This document shows, in pieces, positions 47,278 to 59,000 of a stretch of 64,000 bases of DNA (position 1 is its first letter; each line of letters opens with the position of its first letter). The position numbers were made by a program, and so were the translations under genes. The notes beneath the pieces were generated by a model. The model saw only the letters and a program-made list of their open reading frames with translations. It was not told the origin of the DNA and ran no database searches. This DNA is from Cryptomeria japonica (Eukaryota; Streptophyta; Pinopsida; Cupressales; Cupressaceae), in NCBI RefSeq assembly GCF_030272615.1, contig NC_081407.1, forward strand, positions 440,907,213 to 440,971,212. The letters run 5' to 3'.

Positions 47278-48560
47278 TTATACATATTCAATATCAAACT
47301 TTGTAAGAACCATGACCCATTTAGCCAATCTTCCTGTAAGTGTTGCTTTGTTGAGAAGATATTTGAGTGGATCAATCTTAGCTACTAGCTTGATGGAATG
47401 TGATAACATGTAGTGTCTCAATTTTTGTGATGCAAAGACTAATGCCAAGCATTTTTTTTCTATTATAGTATAGTTCATTTCATAAGACACCAATGTTCTG
47501 CTGATATAATATATAGCTCTCTCTTTTTTATTTTCATCTTGTTGTGCCAGAAGTGCCCCAAATGATGAATCAGTAGCTGATATGTATAGGATCGATGGCT
47601 TACTTTGAATTGGTGGCATTAGTATTGGTGGATTAGATAGGTATTCTTTGATTTTCTGAAGATGTTGTTCACATTCTTGATCCCAGTTGCAGGTTACACC
47701 TTTCCTTAATACTTTTGTGAAGGGTTGAGCCTTATCTGCTAGCTGAGAAATAAAGCACCCGATTGAATAGAGACATCCTTGTAGACTTCTCATTTGACTG
47801 ATATTATTTAGAGGTTGCATTTCTATTATAGCCTGTACCTTCTTAGGATCAACCTCAATTCCTTTCTTTGAAATAATATAACCAAGTAATTTCCCTGATG
47901 TCACTTTGAATGCACACTTTTTATGATTTAGCCGGAGCTTGAATTTTTCCATTCTATCTAGTATGAGGCCTAGCTCTTGAATATGTGTGGATCTCTTCAT
48001 AGTATTTACTAAGGTGTCATCAACATAATCTTCCATATTTTTATGCATGATATCATGAAAGATAGTACTTACTTCTCTTTGGTAATTTTCTCCTGCATTC
48101 TTGAGCCCAAATGGCATGACATTCCAACAGAAGGTTCCCCATGCACAGGTGAAAGTTGTCTTTTTGTGATCCCTAATAGCTATTTTGATCTAATTATAAC
48201 TGGAGAATCCATCCATTATTAAGTACATCTCATACCTAACAGTCATATCCACTATCATATCAATGTTTGGTAATGGAAAATCATCCTTCAGACAAGCTTT
48301 GTTGAGATCTAGGAAGTCTATGCAAACCCTAATAGATTTGTCTACCTTTGATACAGGTACTATGTTTGAAATCCATTCCGTATAGTCTATAGCTCTGATG
48401 AATCCAACTTTTAACAATTTTTCTAGCTCAGCTTTGACTAGCAGTGCCACATGAGGGTGCATCTTATGGATATTTTGCTTGATTGGTTTAACTCCTAGTA
48501 TAATAGAAAGATGGTGCATGATGAGATTAGGATCTAGGCCTGACATATCAGAGTACGTCC
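47278..48560 (-). pseudogene. Element B reverse transcriptase and first RNase H
   Basis: On the - strand RT reads PHVALLVKAELEKLL, SIRVCIDFLDLNKACLKDDFP and LIMDGFSSYN, then a TAG stop at 48190 (Gln context). It continues as GTFCWNVMPFGLKNAGENYQ, the active site MEDYVDDTL (near 48020-48045), KLRLNHKKCAFKVTSGKLLGY and the RNase H part ILYISATDSSFGALLAQQDE. The part from 48117 to 47278 is 279 codons without a stop. It is more intact than the same region in A. Confidence 0.92.
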
Positions 48561-49880
48561 ATGCAAATTTGATCTTCTTTTCTAAAAAGAGATTGTCGAA
48601 ATCTTTTAACTCTTTTGCTGATAATGATTGAGCTAAGTGGATGATATGTGGTATCTCTTGACTCCCAATATTTATTGGCTAAGTTGGTTCAATCAATATA
48701 GAAGATCTTTCCTAGAAGTGACTTGGCACTATATCAAGTATCTCACATTCAGGCACCTCAGAGAGGTTTTCACCCTTCGGTACGTCCTTTATTTTCTCTT
48801 TTTTTGATTTTGACACCACCACAATGTGGTTTTCACCATCAGATCTTTTATTTTTCATTTTTAAAATTTTTTGTGACTAAGATACTTGATATCTATTTCA
48901 GTCATGTTCTCACTTTGTTCGGTAGTTGAAGAGTCCATTGGTTCAACTGCATTAAGGTAGTAGGCTAACATATAGTCATTGGCAAAGATAGGTACATTCA
49001 TAGGTTGGTTTTGGAGACTACAATCAATTAGTCCAGGATGTACCAAGGATAAAGCTTGGACAAGCTCGAGGGAGTTCATGGTATTGTCATCATAACTTCA
49101 GACCGACAAGTCAAGTTCTAGAAGACTACCTTGCATAAATGTCTCGAGACCCGTATTAGTTACAACATGATCATTGTAGTGCACGTTAATGTTTAGTTGA
49201 CCAAATACAATAGACCTACTCATAGCACCATTTTCTATGCCAGATTGGACTACATATCGTGGTTCGACAATAACAAGATCAGTAGACAGATTCCCAACAT
49301 TCATGACAGAGGAGTCAGAGTTTGATTCTGAATAGGTATTATCATCAATAGGACTATTTTCGGAGTCATTAGAGTCATAAAAGGAAGTTTCCGACTCTTC
49401 TTCAAGTGATTGAGTGAATGTATGTATAGTGTCAATACCTACATCTTTGATGCTGCAAGTTCCTTCATGATTTGGTTCATTTATCACTTGTATCTGAAAT
49501 ACTTGTTGACATAACCTTGATGGTTCTATGAATTTATATCTTCTACTCCATAGAGCTTCTTCTGGACTAATGACTGGTTCTATTTCTGTAGCTTCCAATT
49601 CTTCTTGTGTAGTTCCATACCTGATTTGTTCTATCTTATTAGAGGGAGACATAGTTGGTGAAGAATTTTCTTGTGTCCTTCCTTCTTTCAACTTTTGTTC
49701 ATAGTTTGCTTGTCTTTTTAGTCTAATTTCTTCTATATCTGTTTGTAGCTTTAAGCATATCAGTTCTTGAGTTTCATCTATGATATCATTGGACTCTTCT
49801 AGAGTTTCTATAATGGATGTATCTAAGAGGTTATCTGGACCCCATTCATACTCATTTGAGTCAATCTCTGAATCGTCCAC
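48561..49880 (-). pseudogene. Element B acidic linker between G-patch and RT
   Basis: An open frame of 260 codons at 49880-49098 is rich in Glu, Asp and Ser and has no domain I recognise. A short part at 49079-48861 (SLVHPGLIDCSLQNQ) matches the linker of element A (LHLVHPELIDWGQRD), which shows it belongs to pol in both. The function is unknown; it may be a spacer or host-interaction region. Confidence 0.65.
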
Positions 49881-50345
49881 TTGTTGCCTACCAGTGTATG
49901 TGACTATAATTTTTCAGTGGTGCAAACAATTCTCTGATTCTTTCTACCTCTTCTCTCATCTCCATAATTTCTACTTGTAGTGTTCTAGTTGATATCATTG
50001 GGACTTGATTACCGGTTGTTTCCTCTCTCTTGATTGCTATTTCTCTTTGTTATTTTTCACACTCTTCTTGAGTCTGTTGAGTGCTTACTTCCTGTGATGT
50101 TGAAGATAGTATCTTTTTCCTCCACTTAGACCGATGATGGGAAGTATGTTTTTGGTCTGATGTCTTTCCTAGATTATATCCCAATCCAGCTTTGTCATTT
50201 GTAGACTTAGTTTGTAGATGAATAGGTTCAATAATACCTCCTTGATTTTTTCCCAGAGGACCTGTACCTGAATATCCCATGCATTGAATCATTTTGTATC
50301 CTGGACCATATTGTGTCAGAGAAATCCCACAATGTCTCACTTCTT
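49881..50345 (-). pseudogene. Element B G-patch part of pol
   Basis: On the - strand YKMIQCMGYSGTGPLGKNQGG followed by GLGYNLGK is a G-patch, a Gly-rich nucleic-acid-binding domain. The same domain stands at the same place (after protease, before the acidic linker) in element A at 22778. In some retroviruses a G-patch also follows the protease. The role here is inferred to be RNA binding. Confidence 0.75.
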
Positions 50346-50701
50346 TGTTTTCACTATCTTCCTTGAAAATTCATTTAAGAATAGCGTCCTCTTCTATTTC
50401 GTCTGCAAGGGAAGTAAAAGACTGCACAAAAAGACCATCATATATGAAAGTAAGATGTTGTATGATAGAAGAAGATCAAGCACCTAGAAAATAACATCTA
50501 TTTCTACATGTCCTACCCTGATTGGTAATAGTGCTAGACCTTTAGAGGTTCTTTCTTCTTCATCATAAGCTTTGATTGTTATTTTCTTTGCTGGATCAAT
50601 GACATTTTCAGAAAAGCCCAGCTGTGTAAGCAGGTTATAGGTACAAATATTCAATCCAACACCTCCATCTATCAAAACACGTTTAACTCAGTGTTTAAGG
50701 A
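50346..50701 (-). pseudogene. Element B protease (partial)
   Basis: On the - strand MIDGGVGLNICTYNLLTQLGF carries the aspartic-protease active site (Asp-Gly-Gly, as in element A), followed by KKITIKAYDEEERTSKGL. A stop at 50484 ends this part. It is present as a single copy, unlike the duplicated protease of element A. Confidence 0.82.
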
Positions 50702-52887
50702 TCATAGATTCAATGTACAATGGCTAGTTATGTGGGTAATCAATGAGTTATCTTCTTCAAAGAAAGTGAGATAATGAGGCAAAGTCAGGTGACCCACCAT
50801 AAATTGAAACTGATTGATATCTAAATCTTTTGGGAAATTAGTTGTGAGCAACGCTTTATCCAGGATCTCTTTATGAGCAGAAGATATTTTGAGCAATTCA
50901 AAGATGGAGATTTGAGCACTCGTTCTTTTCAATTGTTTGACAATGCTATATCCAGGGGATGCTGATGAAGTTAGTTGTTTAAATTTAGCAAATGTTGTAT
51001 CTATTTTTTTGTTTGACGAGGTTGGTAGGTTTGACATTGTTTGAGTAGGATTTGAAGAACTAGCTCCTTGGAGAGTGACTTTCTTTTGAGCGCGGGTCAC
51101 AACATTTGCATTTTTTGATTTGTTTTGTTTATCTTTGATTATAATCACATTGTAATATTCAGGTTGGGAAGACTCAATCATGTTGATCACATTGTCATTG
51201 TTGGTATAGGTATAATTAACTTTGGCACCTCCTTTTGACTTTGAGGAATCACCTTGTTCATAAACAGGTAGGGGATCTTTGAAAGCTTTGTGATCCGCAT
51301 TAGTTGTGTGATTTCCAACAACAATTTTTCTAGCATCAATGAGATCTTGAATCTCATGCTTGAACTTCATGCAATTGTTTGTGTTGTGACCTTTGTTTCG
51401 ATGGTATTCACAATATTTGTTTTCTCTCCACCATTTTGGTTTCACTTTCGGATCATATGGCCTAGAATTGTTTGGTAAGGTTATCAGATCATTTGCCAAT
51501 AAAGTTTTGAAAGCGGATTCGTATGATTCCTCCAGAGGAGTGAAGTCGCATTTAGGTTTTGAAAGCCAAGGTTTCTCTTTAAACCATTCTTTTACTTTCT
51601 TCAGTTGATTTTCAGTTGCAGTTTCAGCTGCTTTGAGTGCTTGTGTGCCACTAGCCAGGTTAAATATCGTGGGTTTTGAATTTGTTTTAACAGTGTCTAC
51701 CATTCCGCCATTAACAATGTTTCTATTGTTGTCTTTGCCATATTTCCAATATTTGTTCTTTTCTTTAAAAATAGATCCTGGTTGTGTTTCTTTCCAAAGT
51801 GAGATATCTCCTTTCTTTATAAGCACATCTTCCATTCTAAGGGCACTATCTACCATTTTGTTGAATGAGGGATATACTTGCATTTGGATACTGTATTTCA
51901 ATTCAAGGATTAAGTTGTTGACGAAAATGTCCATTTTATCATAATCTAGAATAGGCCATGAATATCTAGAGAATATCTTTCTCCAACATTGGAGGAAAGT
52001 GAGAAAGGGTTCTCCTATTTTCTGTTTGGTATTGCAAAGCTCTATCATAGTGACTAGGTGACAAATGTTATAGGAGTATTTTTGTAGAAATAGTTGGATT
52101 AATTCTTCAAAAGTTTGTATTCCCATAGGTAGGCTTGAGAACCATTCCATAGCTTTCCCCCTTAAATTTCTCAAGAAAAGGTGCAAGAGATATGTTTGGT
52201 CGTGCATGAACTCCATACATAAAGCACACAATTATCTTATATGGTCTTGGGGATTTGAGTTGCCATCATATTTGCCAAATTTTGGGATCTCCACTCGTGA
52301 AGGAAATGGAGGCATATAAATGTTTTTGTCAAATGAAAATGGGCATATTGTGTCCAGAGAATATTGTTTTGGTGATTTATCCTTGTTTTTTTAGTTATGT
52401 GATCTCAGTTCGTAATGCTTGTAATTGTTTGTTTACAATTGCTAATGGTGTCTCTTCCTATTTAGTGATGAGGGCCTAAACATTATAACCAGTAGGAAGT
52501 TTAGCTCCTTGCTTTTCTAGTTCTAGAAAATAGTCTTCTTTTTCTCTAGCCATGATAACCTTCATCATTCTTCAGAAATCTTTATCTTTTTGGCATTTTT
52601 GTATATCAGTTTTTGGAGGTTCAGAGGCTTCATATTCACTTGATGAGGAATCACTATCAGTAGTATGTATACCAATATCATCATGGGCATTGTGTTTAGC
52701 AGCTTGTCTTTCTTGTCTTGTTCCAGATATGGTGGGAGATAAGGGTTGATAAAAAAACTGGCATATCGGATGATGAAGGTTTATTATTGAGTGGGTCCTT
52801 TACATAAAATGGGTTATCTTGATATGAAAAGGATTGTCCTTTGCCTCTATCGGCTTTCTTACAAGAGCTTCTGGTTTGAGTAGGCAT
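50702..52887 (-). pseudogene. Element B gag (long open part)
   Basis: The start is probably the ATG at 52887 (- strand), reading MPTQTRSSCKKADRGKG. One or more frame changes occur before the capsid part. From 52231 to 50702, 509 codons are open: GKAMEWFSSLPMG, LCNTKQKIGEPFLTFLQCW, then the Tat-type knuckle KYCEYHRNKGHNTNNCMKF near 51350-51410 with its last Cys present, and HEIQDLIDARK. It is more complete than gag of element A. Confidence 0.9.
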
Positions 52888-52984
52888 TTTTATTGACTAA
52901 TGTGACCTAGAGTTGTTTGTGATGCAGAAGTCAAGATCAAATTTGGAGCTAGTTGTTCATTTAACGTATCGATTGAGATAAGCA

Positions 52985-53125
52985 ACTAAGATTGAGTCCG
53001 ATTTTAGGAAAGATCTATCCTGTGTAAGATGTTTATCTAAGTTACCTAGTTTGATTTAAGAGAAGTGACTAAGAATCAATCTAGTTTCAGGAATGATCTA
53101 TCCTATGTAAGACGTTATCTAAGTG
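52985..53125 (-). repeat. Two units related to the element A minisatellite, in the leader of B
   Basis: On the + strand two segments read TTTTAGGAAAGATCTATCCT..GTAAGATG and TTTCAGGAATGATCTATCCT..GTAAGACG. They match the reverse complement of the element A unit (TTTCAGGAAGGATTCATCCT..ATAAGACATG). Relative to each element the orientation is the same, but here the units lie 5' of gag, not 3' of pol. Confidence 0.6.
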
Positions 53126-53179
53126 ACTTAAATTTGATAAATGGTTGATTGAACTAGCTGAAAGATGATCGACAAAATC

Positions 53180-53660
53180 GTGCAACACCATGACAAAAGT
53201 GCACTATTTAGATTTGTTTATGCTCAAAATGATGATAACTAGTTTTATGCTCACTGTAGACTATTTTAGGGAAGTTCTACTATTTTGGATTGACAAAATC
53301 AGAGATTCGTACAACAGGTTTTACAGGACCAGATGACAGTTTAATAGCTTCAAGATGACATAAACATAATTTTGTACGAGTTGCTGCCTATGTTCGCACG
53401 ACAGATGGGTATAAATCAAACGATAAACTGATGAATATAATGGTTTTTCGTATGACACATAATCAAAGATCATATGATAATTCCCTAAGAAGGATGACAG
53501 TTTATCAGATTTCGTACGACACAGAACTAAGGCTCAGATGACAAACTGTTAGACCTGATAAAATTTTGTACGATAATAGGTATGTAGTAGGATGATAAAT
53601 AAGAAGACCCATACGACAGCTTATTGGACAGAGACAAAATTTTTGATAGATCGAGTTTTT
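53180..53660. repeat. Cluster of TACGACA / GATGACA motifs
   Basis: About ten copies of the octamer-like motif (TACGACA, CACGACA, TATGACA, GATGACA) are spread over 480 bp with irregular spacing. The same motif cluster is in the PMD intron at 13830-14100 and again at 55020-55115. Confidence 0.6.
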
Positions 53661-53710
53661 AATGACTGATGATGACTAGTTTTGAGATGGATTGAATTTT
53701 TGGATAGCTG

Positions 53711-54014
53711 AGATAGACTAGTTTGTGACATGGACATAGTTTTGACTAAGATAGACTAGTTTTTGACATAGACAGAGTTTCGACAAAGATAGAATAGTTT
53801 TTGAGACAGACAGAGTTTTGAATAAGATAGACTAGTTTTTGACATGGACAAAGTTTCGACTAAGATAGACTAGTTATTGACACAAACAGAGTTTCGACCA
53901 AGATAGACTAGTTTTTGACATGGACAGAGTTTTGACTAAGATAGACTAGTTTTTGACATGAAAAGAGTTTCGACTAGTATAGACTAGTTTTTGACATGGA
54001 TAGAGTTTCGTATA
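53711..54014. repeat. Tandem array, eight units of exactly 38 bp
   Basis: Units begin AGATAGACTAGTTTTTGACA at 53711, 53749, 53787, 53825, 53863, 53901, 53939 and 53977 (the last starts GTATAGACTA). The spacing is exactly 38 bp throughout, with substitutions but no indels. It lies in the leader of element B. Confidence 0.93.
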
Positions 54015-54539
54015 CTGAGTTGTTTATTGCTTTCTCCAGTTTTGGTATTTCAGTTTCAATTTCAGGGACAAAAACACAATAAACACGTAATATGTATAAT
54101 GAGTCCAATCACAACATGCTAACCCTATGGAAATTAGTGAGAGAAGAAAACCTTTTCTTGCAAACTTAGGTACACACCCAATAGCTAATCAGGATACGGT
54201 CACTGAGTCTCACGCAATGGATTCTCAACATCATATTAACCAACCCCAAATGATAATGGGGGCACAAAATGGCAAGTATCTTGGGAGAGTTACTATCTCT
54301 CTTGCACAAAGATTATCCCCCCTTTCAGAGGTGAATTGGATAGATTCTAATCTTAATTGGAACTTAATAAGGGACTAGTTTGACGCGTTGAGGTATAAAC
54401 TCAATTAAGAGGTCTCCCAGCCTTGAAAACCAAGGTTTGATATACCCGAAGGTACAAAGGAGAGCTATTCCCGAGCACTGTCATTGACTTTATTTTCATC
54501 AAATCATGTTTATTTTATAGTGGGTTGGAGTAATTGGCG
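54015..54539 (-). other. Leader of element B between the 38-bp array and the shared module
   Basis: Open stretches on either strand show no recognisable protein. GATAGATTCTAATCTTAATTGG (22 bases) near 54340 and other parts have no match inside the window. No gene is called. Confidence 0.5.
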
Positions 54540-54905
54540 TTTAGTCATTCCCACTTGGGTCATTACCCTCTCACAGGCCCTAATGGCTTTGGCCTTATAG
54601 GCTCCTCGGGAGGGTAGGCCCACTAAAGTTATACAAATGTCAAACCTAGAAAAAGCCTCAAGGGTCTGGATTTTTGATTGTCTTTGCAGATAAGAGCATA
54701 CTCTCATACCTCTCACAATTTTCTTAAAACATGAAAGACATATTTGTTCATTAACCAAATAGCAAGTTAGGTGCCTAAAAAATGAATTTAATGAATACAT
54801 AATGTTTGCTCGAATCTCCTCAGGCAACCTGCAAAGACAATGAATCAATAGTCATATTGTCTTTGTTTGACAAGCATATTCTTCGACAAGCGTTCCACAA
54901 AAAAT
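54540..54905 (-). promoter_or_regulatory. Leader module of element B shared with element A
   Basis: On the - strand the order is GGAACGCTTGTCGAAGA (near 54895), TTTGCAG|GTTGCC (near 54834), AGGTATGAGAGTATGCTCTT with hairpin TTATCT-GCAA-AGACAA (54678-54712), AATCAAAAATCCAGACC, and GACCCAAGTG (54552-54561). The same pieces stand in the same order in element A at 17361-17720. Conservation of order suggests an RNA function such as packaging, dimerisation or leader splicing. Confidence 0.65.
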
Positions 54906-55120
54906 TGATTAGGCTGTAAAAATTTCTCAGACATACGAACAACAAGCCAGGGTCAGCATTAGTATGATAAAAATTGAATGAGAAAACCTGAAGAATGAAA
55001 TTTGCTTTTAACCCAAAAACACAGAATACCGTATGATGATTCTCACTGAGTCATACGAGATCGCATGATATTTGCAGTTTGTCATTTGGGACTATGGGAA
55101 AACTTGTACGATAATTCACA
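54906..55120 (-). other. End of element B sequence before LINE B
   Basis: This is AT-rich leader sequence with further CATACGA / GTACGAT motifs (55030-55115). The border to LINE B is placed near 55120 from the start of readable LINE ORF1 protein; the exact base is uncertain. Confidence 0.45.
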
Positions 55121-55126
55121 GTAACT

Positions 55127-56048
55127 CACTCATGCTAGCCCATGACGTAGATATGCCAGAATAGATAGATCTAGTGTCAAAGTTGGGAACATGGAAACAT
55201 CAAATTGAATATGAATCTATCCCCTTTGCCTGCTTCCATTGCAAAAAAGTAGGTCACTGGGCAAAATCATGTCCAATTAAGCTGAAAGTAGAGCCCAAGT
55301 AGACTAAACCCCAGGTTGAAAGTAAAAAGTCTCCAGAAAAAATGGTATGACAAGTTAAAAACTCAGAGAATAAGGAAGCCAACTAACATTGTTTTGAACC
55401 ATTAGGGGAAAATAAGGAAGTATCCTCAACTTTTGTCTCCAATCCTCCAACCTAGGAAGTATTGAGAATTGAGTCTACCAAAGTAAACATCTCTGTTACA
55501 GAGAAGATTCAAATAGAAGAACTGAAAGAGTAGAGTGAATCTTCAAATGACATAGCTGAAGTGGTAGCTGACACTTATGCAGGTAAGGAAACACAAAAGA
55601 TGGAGGATCAACCAGAGGAAGGGGAGATCCCTTGCTCCCAAGAAGAAAAGACTGACTCTTCACCGCTCATGACAAATTTTGAAATGAAAGAAGCCCAAAA
55701 ATGTACAATATTGGGTATGAACCTTTTAGATTCAGACCAAAATTCAAAAATTGTAAACAGTGATCTAAATGGTTCCAGAATTCCTAAATGGGGTAATGAA
55801 GATGGAATTTTCAAAATCCTCAATAACCCGAAAGTGGCTCTAGAGAAAGAAGCTGATTGGAAAATACCAAAATATAGGAACAAGAAAGGAACCACTCCCT
55901 CAGCTTCTCAACTAAGGAAATCTAGCAAAATAGCTCAAGTTGATGTTGGGTATATCTCCTCTTCCCCAGGTCGACCCTCTAACCATAAAGTTAGAGACAA
56001 GGAGGCCAGTAAGAACATTGCAGATGGGACCGAGAAGACTCTTTAGGA
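55127..56048 (+). pseudogene. LINE B ORF1 (C-terminal part)
   Basis: ORF1 protein binds LINE RNA. The visible part reads LGTWKHQIEYESIPFACFHC followed by KKVGHWAKSCP, a CX2CX4HX4C knuckle at 55230-55272 preceded by the usual conserved lead-in of plant L1 ORF1. A long Ser/Glu/Lys-rich tail follows to a stop near 56043. Inner stops near 55301, 55347, 55385, 55454 and 55531 mostly fit Gln or Arg codons changed by C-to-T. The N-terminal domain is missing. Confidence 0.82.
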
Positions 56049-56069
56049 ATTAGGAATCGGTAAGTAACT

Positions 56070-59000
56070 ATGAAGATTATCTCTTAGAATATTAGGGGAC
56101 TTAATAATCCTCATAAACATGATATCATTAGGAGTATGATAATGGATAGTAAACCTGATGTTTTTCTAATTCAAGAGACCAAAATGAGTAGAGAAAAAGT
56201 TGAATCTTTGAAGTTTTTCAAAAATGGGAATATCAGTGGTGGTAGTTTGAAAGGTGCTTCAGGAGGCATAGCTACCATTTGGAACCTTAATAGTGTCAAA
56301 GGCCATGTTCTTGTTCAGGAATTTTTTTTCTCTTGCATTAGATTTGAGCATTTAAAAGATGGAACTTCATGGGTCCTCACTAACATTTATGCTCCCAATA
56401 CCTTGAAAGTTAGAAATTCCTTCTAGAAAAAACTTATATAAGTTAGGGATAGCTTCAAAAATCTTAGCTGGCTGGTCATGGGAGACTTTAATACTCCTTT
56501 GAGAGAGGAGGAAAAATTTGGAGGAAGCCCCTCTTAGTTGGAAAGTAGGCTGACCCTAATGGACTTTATTAACACTCAGGCTCTCAATGATGTGGAGATA
56601 CAGGGTTGTAATTACACGTGGACTAATAGGAGAACTAGAAATGATCTTATCCAAGTTTGCCTTGATAGTTTTCTAATCTCAGATGATTGGTACAAACATT
56701 ATTTCTGTTCTGTGTCTGCCCACATCTGGGTTGGGTCAAATCATTTTCCTATCACCTTCATTGCTGAACCAATTAATAGAAGGAGAAACTTTCCTTCCAG
56801 ATTTGAAAAATGTGGACTCATCACCCAGATATCACCCATAATATTCAGAAATGGTGGAGTATCCAAGTTGAGGGAACTGCTATGTACAGAGTTGTAAAGA
56901 AACTTAAAAGTGTAAAGGACAATATAAGACTTTGGAATAAATCTAGCTTTGGGAATATCTTTGAGGCCAAAGGTAAAGTTCAGGATGACCTTAAAAAAAT
57001 ACAGGCCCAAATTCAGAAGGATGGTTTCAGTACTGCGTCCATTGCTGATGAAAATGAGACTCTTAAAAAATACCATGAAATCATTGCTAAAGAGAAAACT
57101 TTCTGGAAGCAGAGATCAAGATGCATTTGGCTAAAGGAAGGAGATAGGAATACAATATTTTTTCATATGCCGACTATCAAGCATAAAGCAACTAATAGGA
57201 TAACCAAACTAATTGTGGATAATGGGGAGTTGGTCAAGGAGGAAGAAATAAGGAATGAAGCTAAAAGGTACTTTTCAGAACTTCTTAGGAGGGATCACAG
57301 ATTGGATGATGATGCTCAATCTTCTTTCATTCAAAATATTCCCTGTCTCATTGATGAATAGATGAATGTCTCCCTTTCTTCCATTCCTTTGATCTTGGAA
57401 ATCAAAAATGTCATTTTTTCCTTTAATGATGGTAACAAAGCTCCTGGCCTAGACGGTTTCCCCATGTTCTTTTTCCAAGATTTCTGGGACATAGTCGGGA
57501 AAGATGTCTCCAATGGGGTCAAGGAATTTTTCGGGGCTAGAAGACTTTTGAAAGAAATCAATGGTACTTTCATTGCTCTCATTCCCAAAATCCAAGGTGC
57601 AAACTCTATGGACAAGTTTAGACCAATTAGTTTATGCAACTCTTTTTATAAGATTATTTCCAAGGTTCTTACCACCAGAATTCTGACTATCCTTCCTTCT
57701 TTGGTTAATCATCGACATAATGGCTTTGTCCTTGGAAGACAAATTCTTGACTCCATTGTAACTGTCCATGAGAATATTCATTCTCTTGTTAGGGATAAGA
57801 AGAAGGGTCTCATCCTTAAGCTTGATCTCTCCAAGGCCTACGACCGGGTTGATTGGCCTTTTCTTGTGAAGGTTCTTATTGCTTATGGTTTTTCCACTAA
57901 ATGTCTTGACCTCTTCAGCCAGCTTATTACTTCAGCCTCTTTTGTTGTTCTTGTTAATGGTTCCCCTTCCCCCTTCTTCCAAGCTTCTAGAGGACTAAGG
58001 CAAGGGGATCCCATTTCCCCTATCCTCTTCATCATTATGGCAGAATGTTTTGGTAGGTCCATGGAAAATATGGTTATTCAAGACTCTTTTAAGGGACTCC
58101 AACCTTCTTCTGTTGACCTTATTTGCTCCCATCAACAGTTTGTGGATGATACTATTATCATGGGGGAATCAAGTATCTCTGAAGCTGGAACCCTGAAGAA
58201 TACTCTTTGTAAGTTTGCCTCAGCTTTTGGTCAGCTCATTAATTGGGTCAAAAGCAAAGTTTTCTTCATCAATACTCCAAAGAGAATACAACAAAGAATT
58301 AGTAGAATCCTAGAATGTAGGATTGCTGATCTTCCTGTGACCTATCTTGGCCTCCCCATGGGTACTGCACCTCCTAATCCTTTTTGGAGCTCATTAGTGG
58401 ATAAATTTCATAAAAAAATAGCTGGTTGGAAAGGAGCCCTTTTGAGTCAAGCTGGAAAGCTTCAACTTCTCAAAGCTTCTCTTCAAAGCATACCGATCTA
58501 TGCCCTAAGCCTTTTCAGAATTCCAGTTAAGTATGCTGATGCAATTGAGAAAATTCAAAGAAAATTTCTATGGTCAGGGGTTAAGGACAAGAAAAGAATG
58601 TCTCTTGTGTCTTGGGATCAAGTATGCAGACCGAAAAGTAAAGGAGATCTGGGCCTGAGAAGAATTAGGACCTTAAATGAAGCTCTCCTATCCACGCAGG
58701 TCTACAGAATGTTCCATTCAGATACTGAATGGTGTAAAATCTGGAAAAGTAAGTACTCTCTTATGTCCTCTTCTCTTTCTTCTTTTATCAATTGGGAAAT
58801 TAGTATTAATGGGTCCCATATATGGAATCATGCCTCTAAGTGCAGAGAAAGCATTGCTAAAGGAGTTATATGGAAAGTAGGAAATGGTAGAAGAGTTAAA
58901 TTCTGGGAAGACCCTTGGCTTTTTGATAAACCCTTGACTAATTTCCCTAAATGGGCCCCTTATGCTCCCTTCTGTATTAGAATTTTTGGCACCTTAGTTG

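Larger units (their letters stand above)
43523..55120 (-). mobile_element. Ty3/gypsy Tat-type LTR retrotransposon B (partial)
   Basis: On the - strand the order is leader with repeats, gag, protease, G-patch, acidic linker, RT, RNase H, second RNase H, integrase, 3' region, then an opposite-strand PMD tail. No LTR of B is in the window. Its left part was separated by the insertion of element C, and on the right LINE B begins inside or next to its leader. It is clearly related to element A (same domain order, shared leader modules) but diverged. RT and integrase are still open over long stretches. Confidence 0.9.

Noticed and set aside
54127-54378. 83-codon + strand open frame
   Set aside because: It lies in the leader of element B, resembles no known protein, and has no context as a gene.
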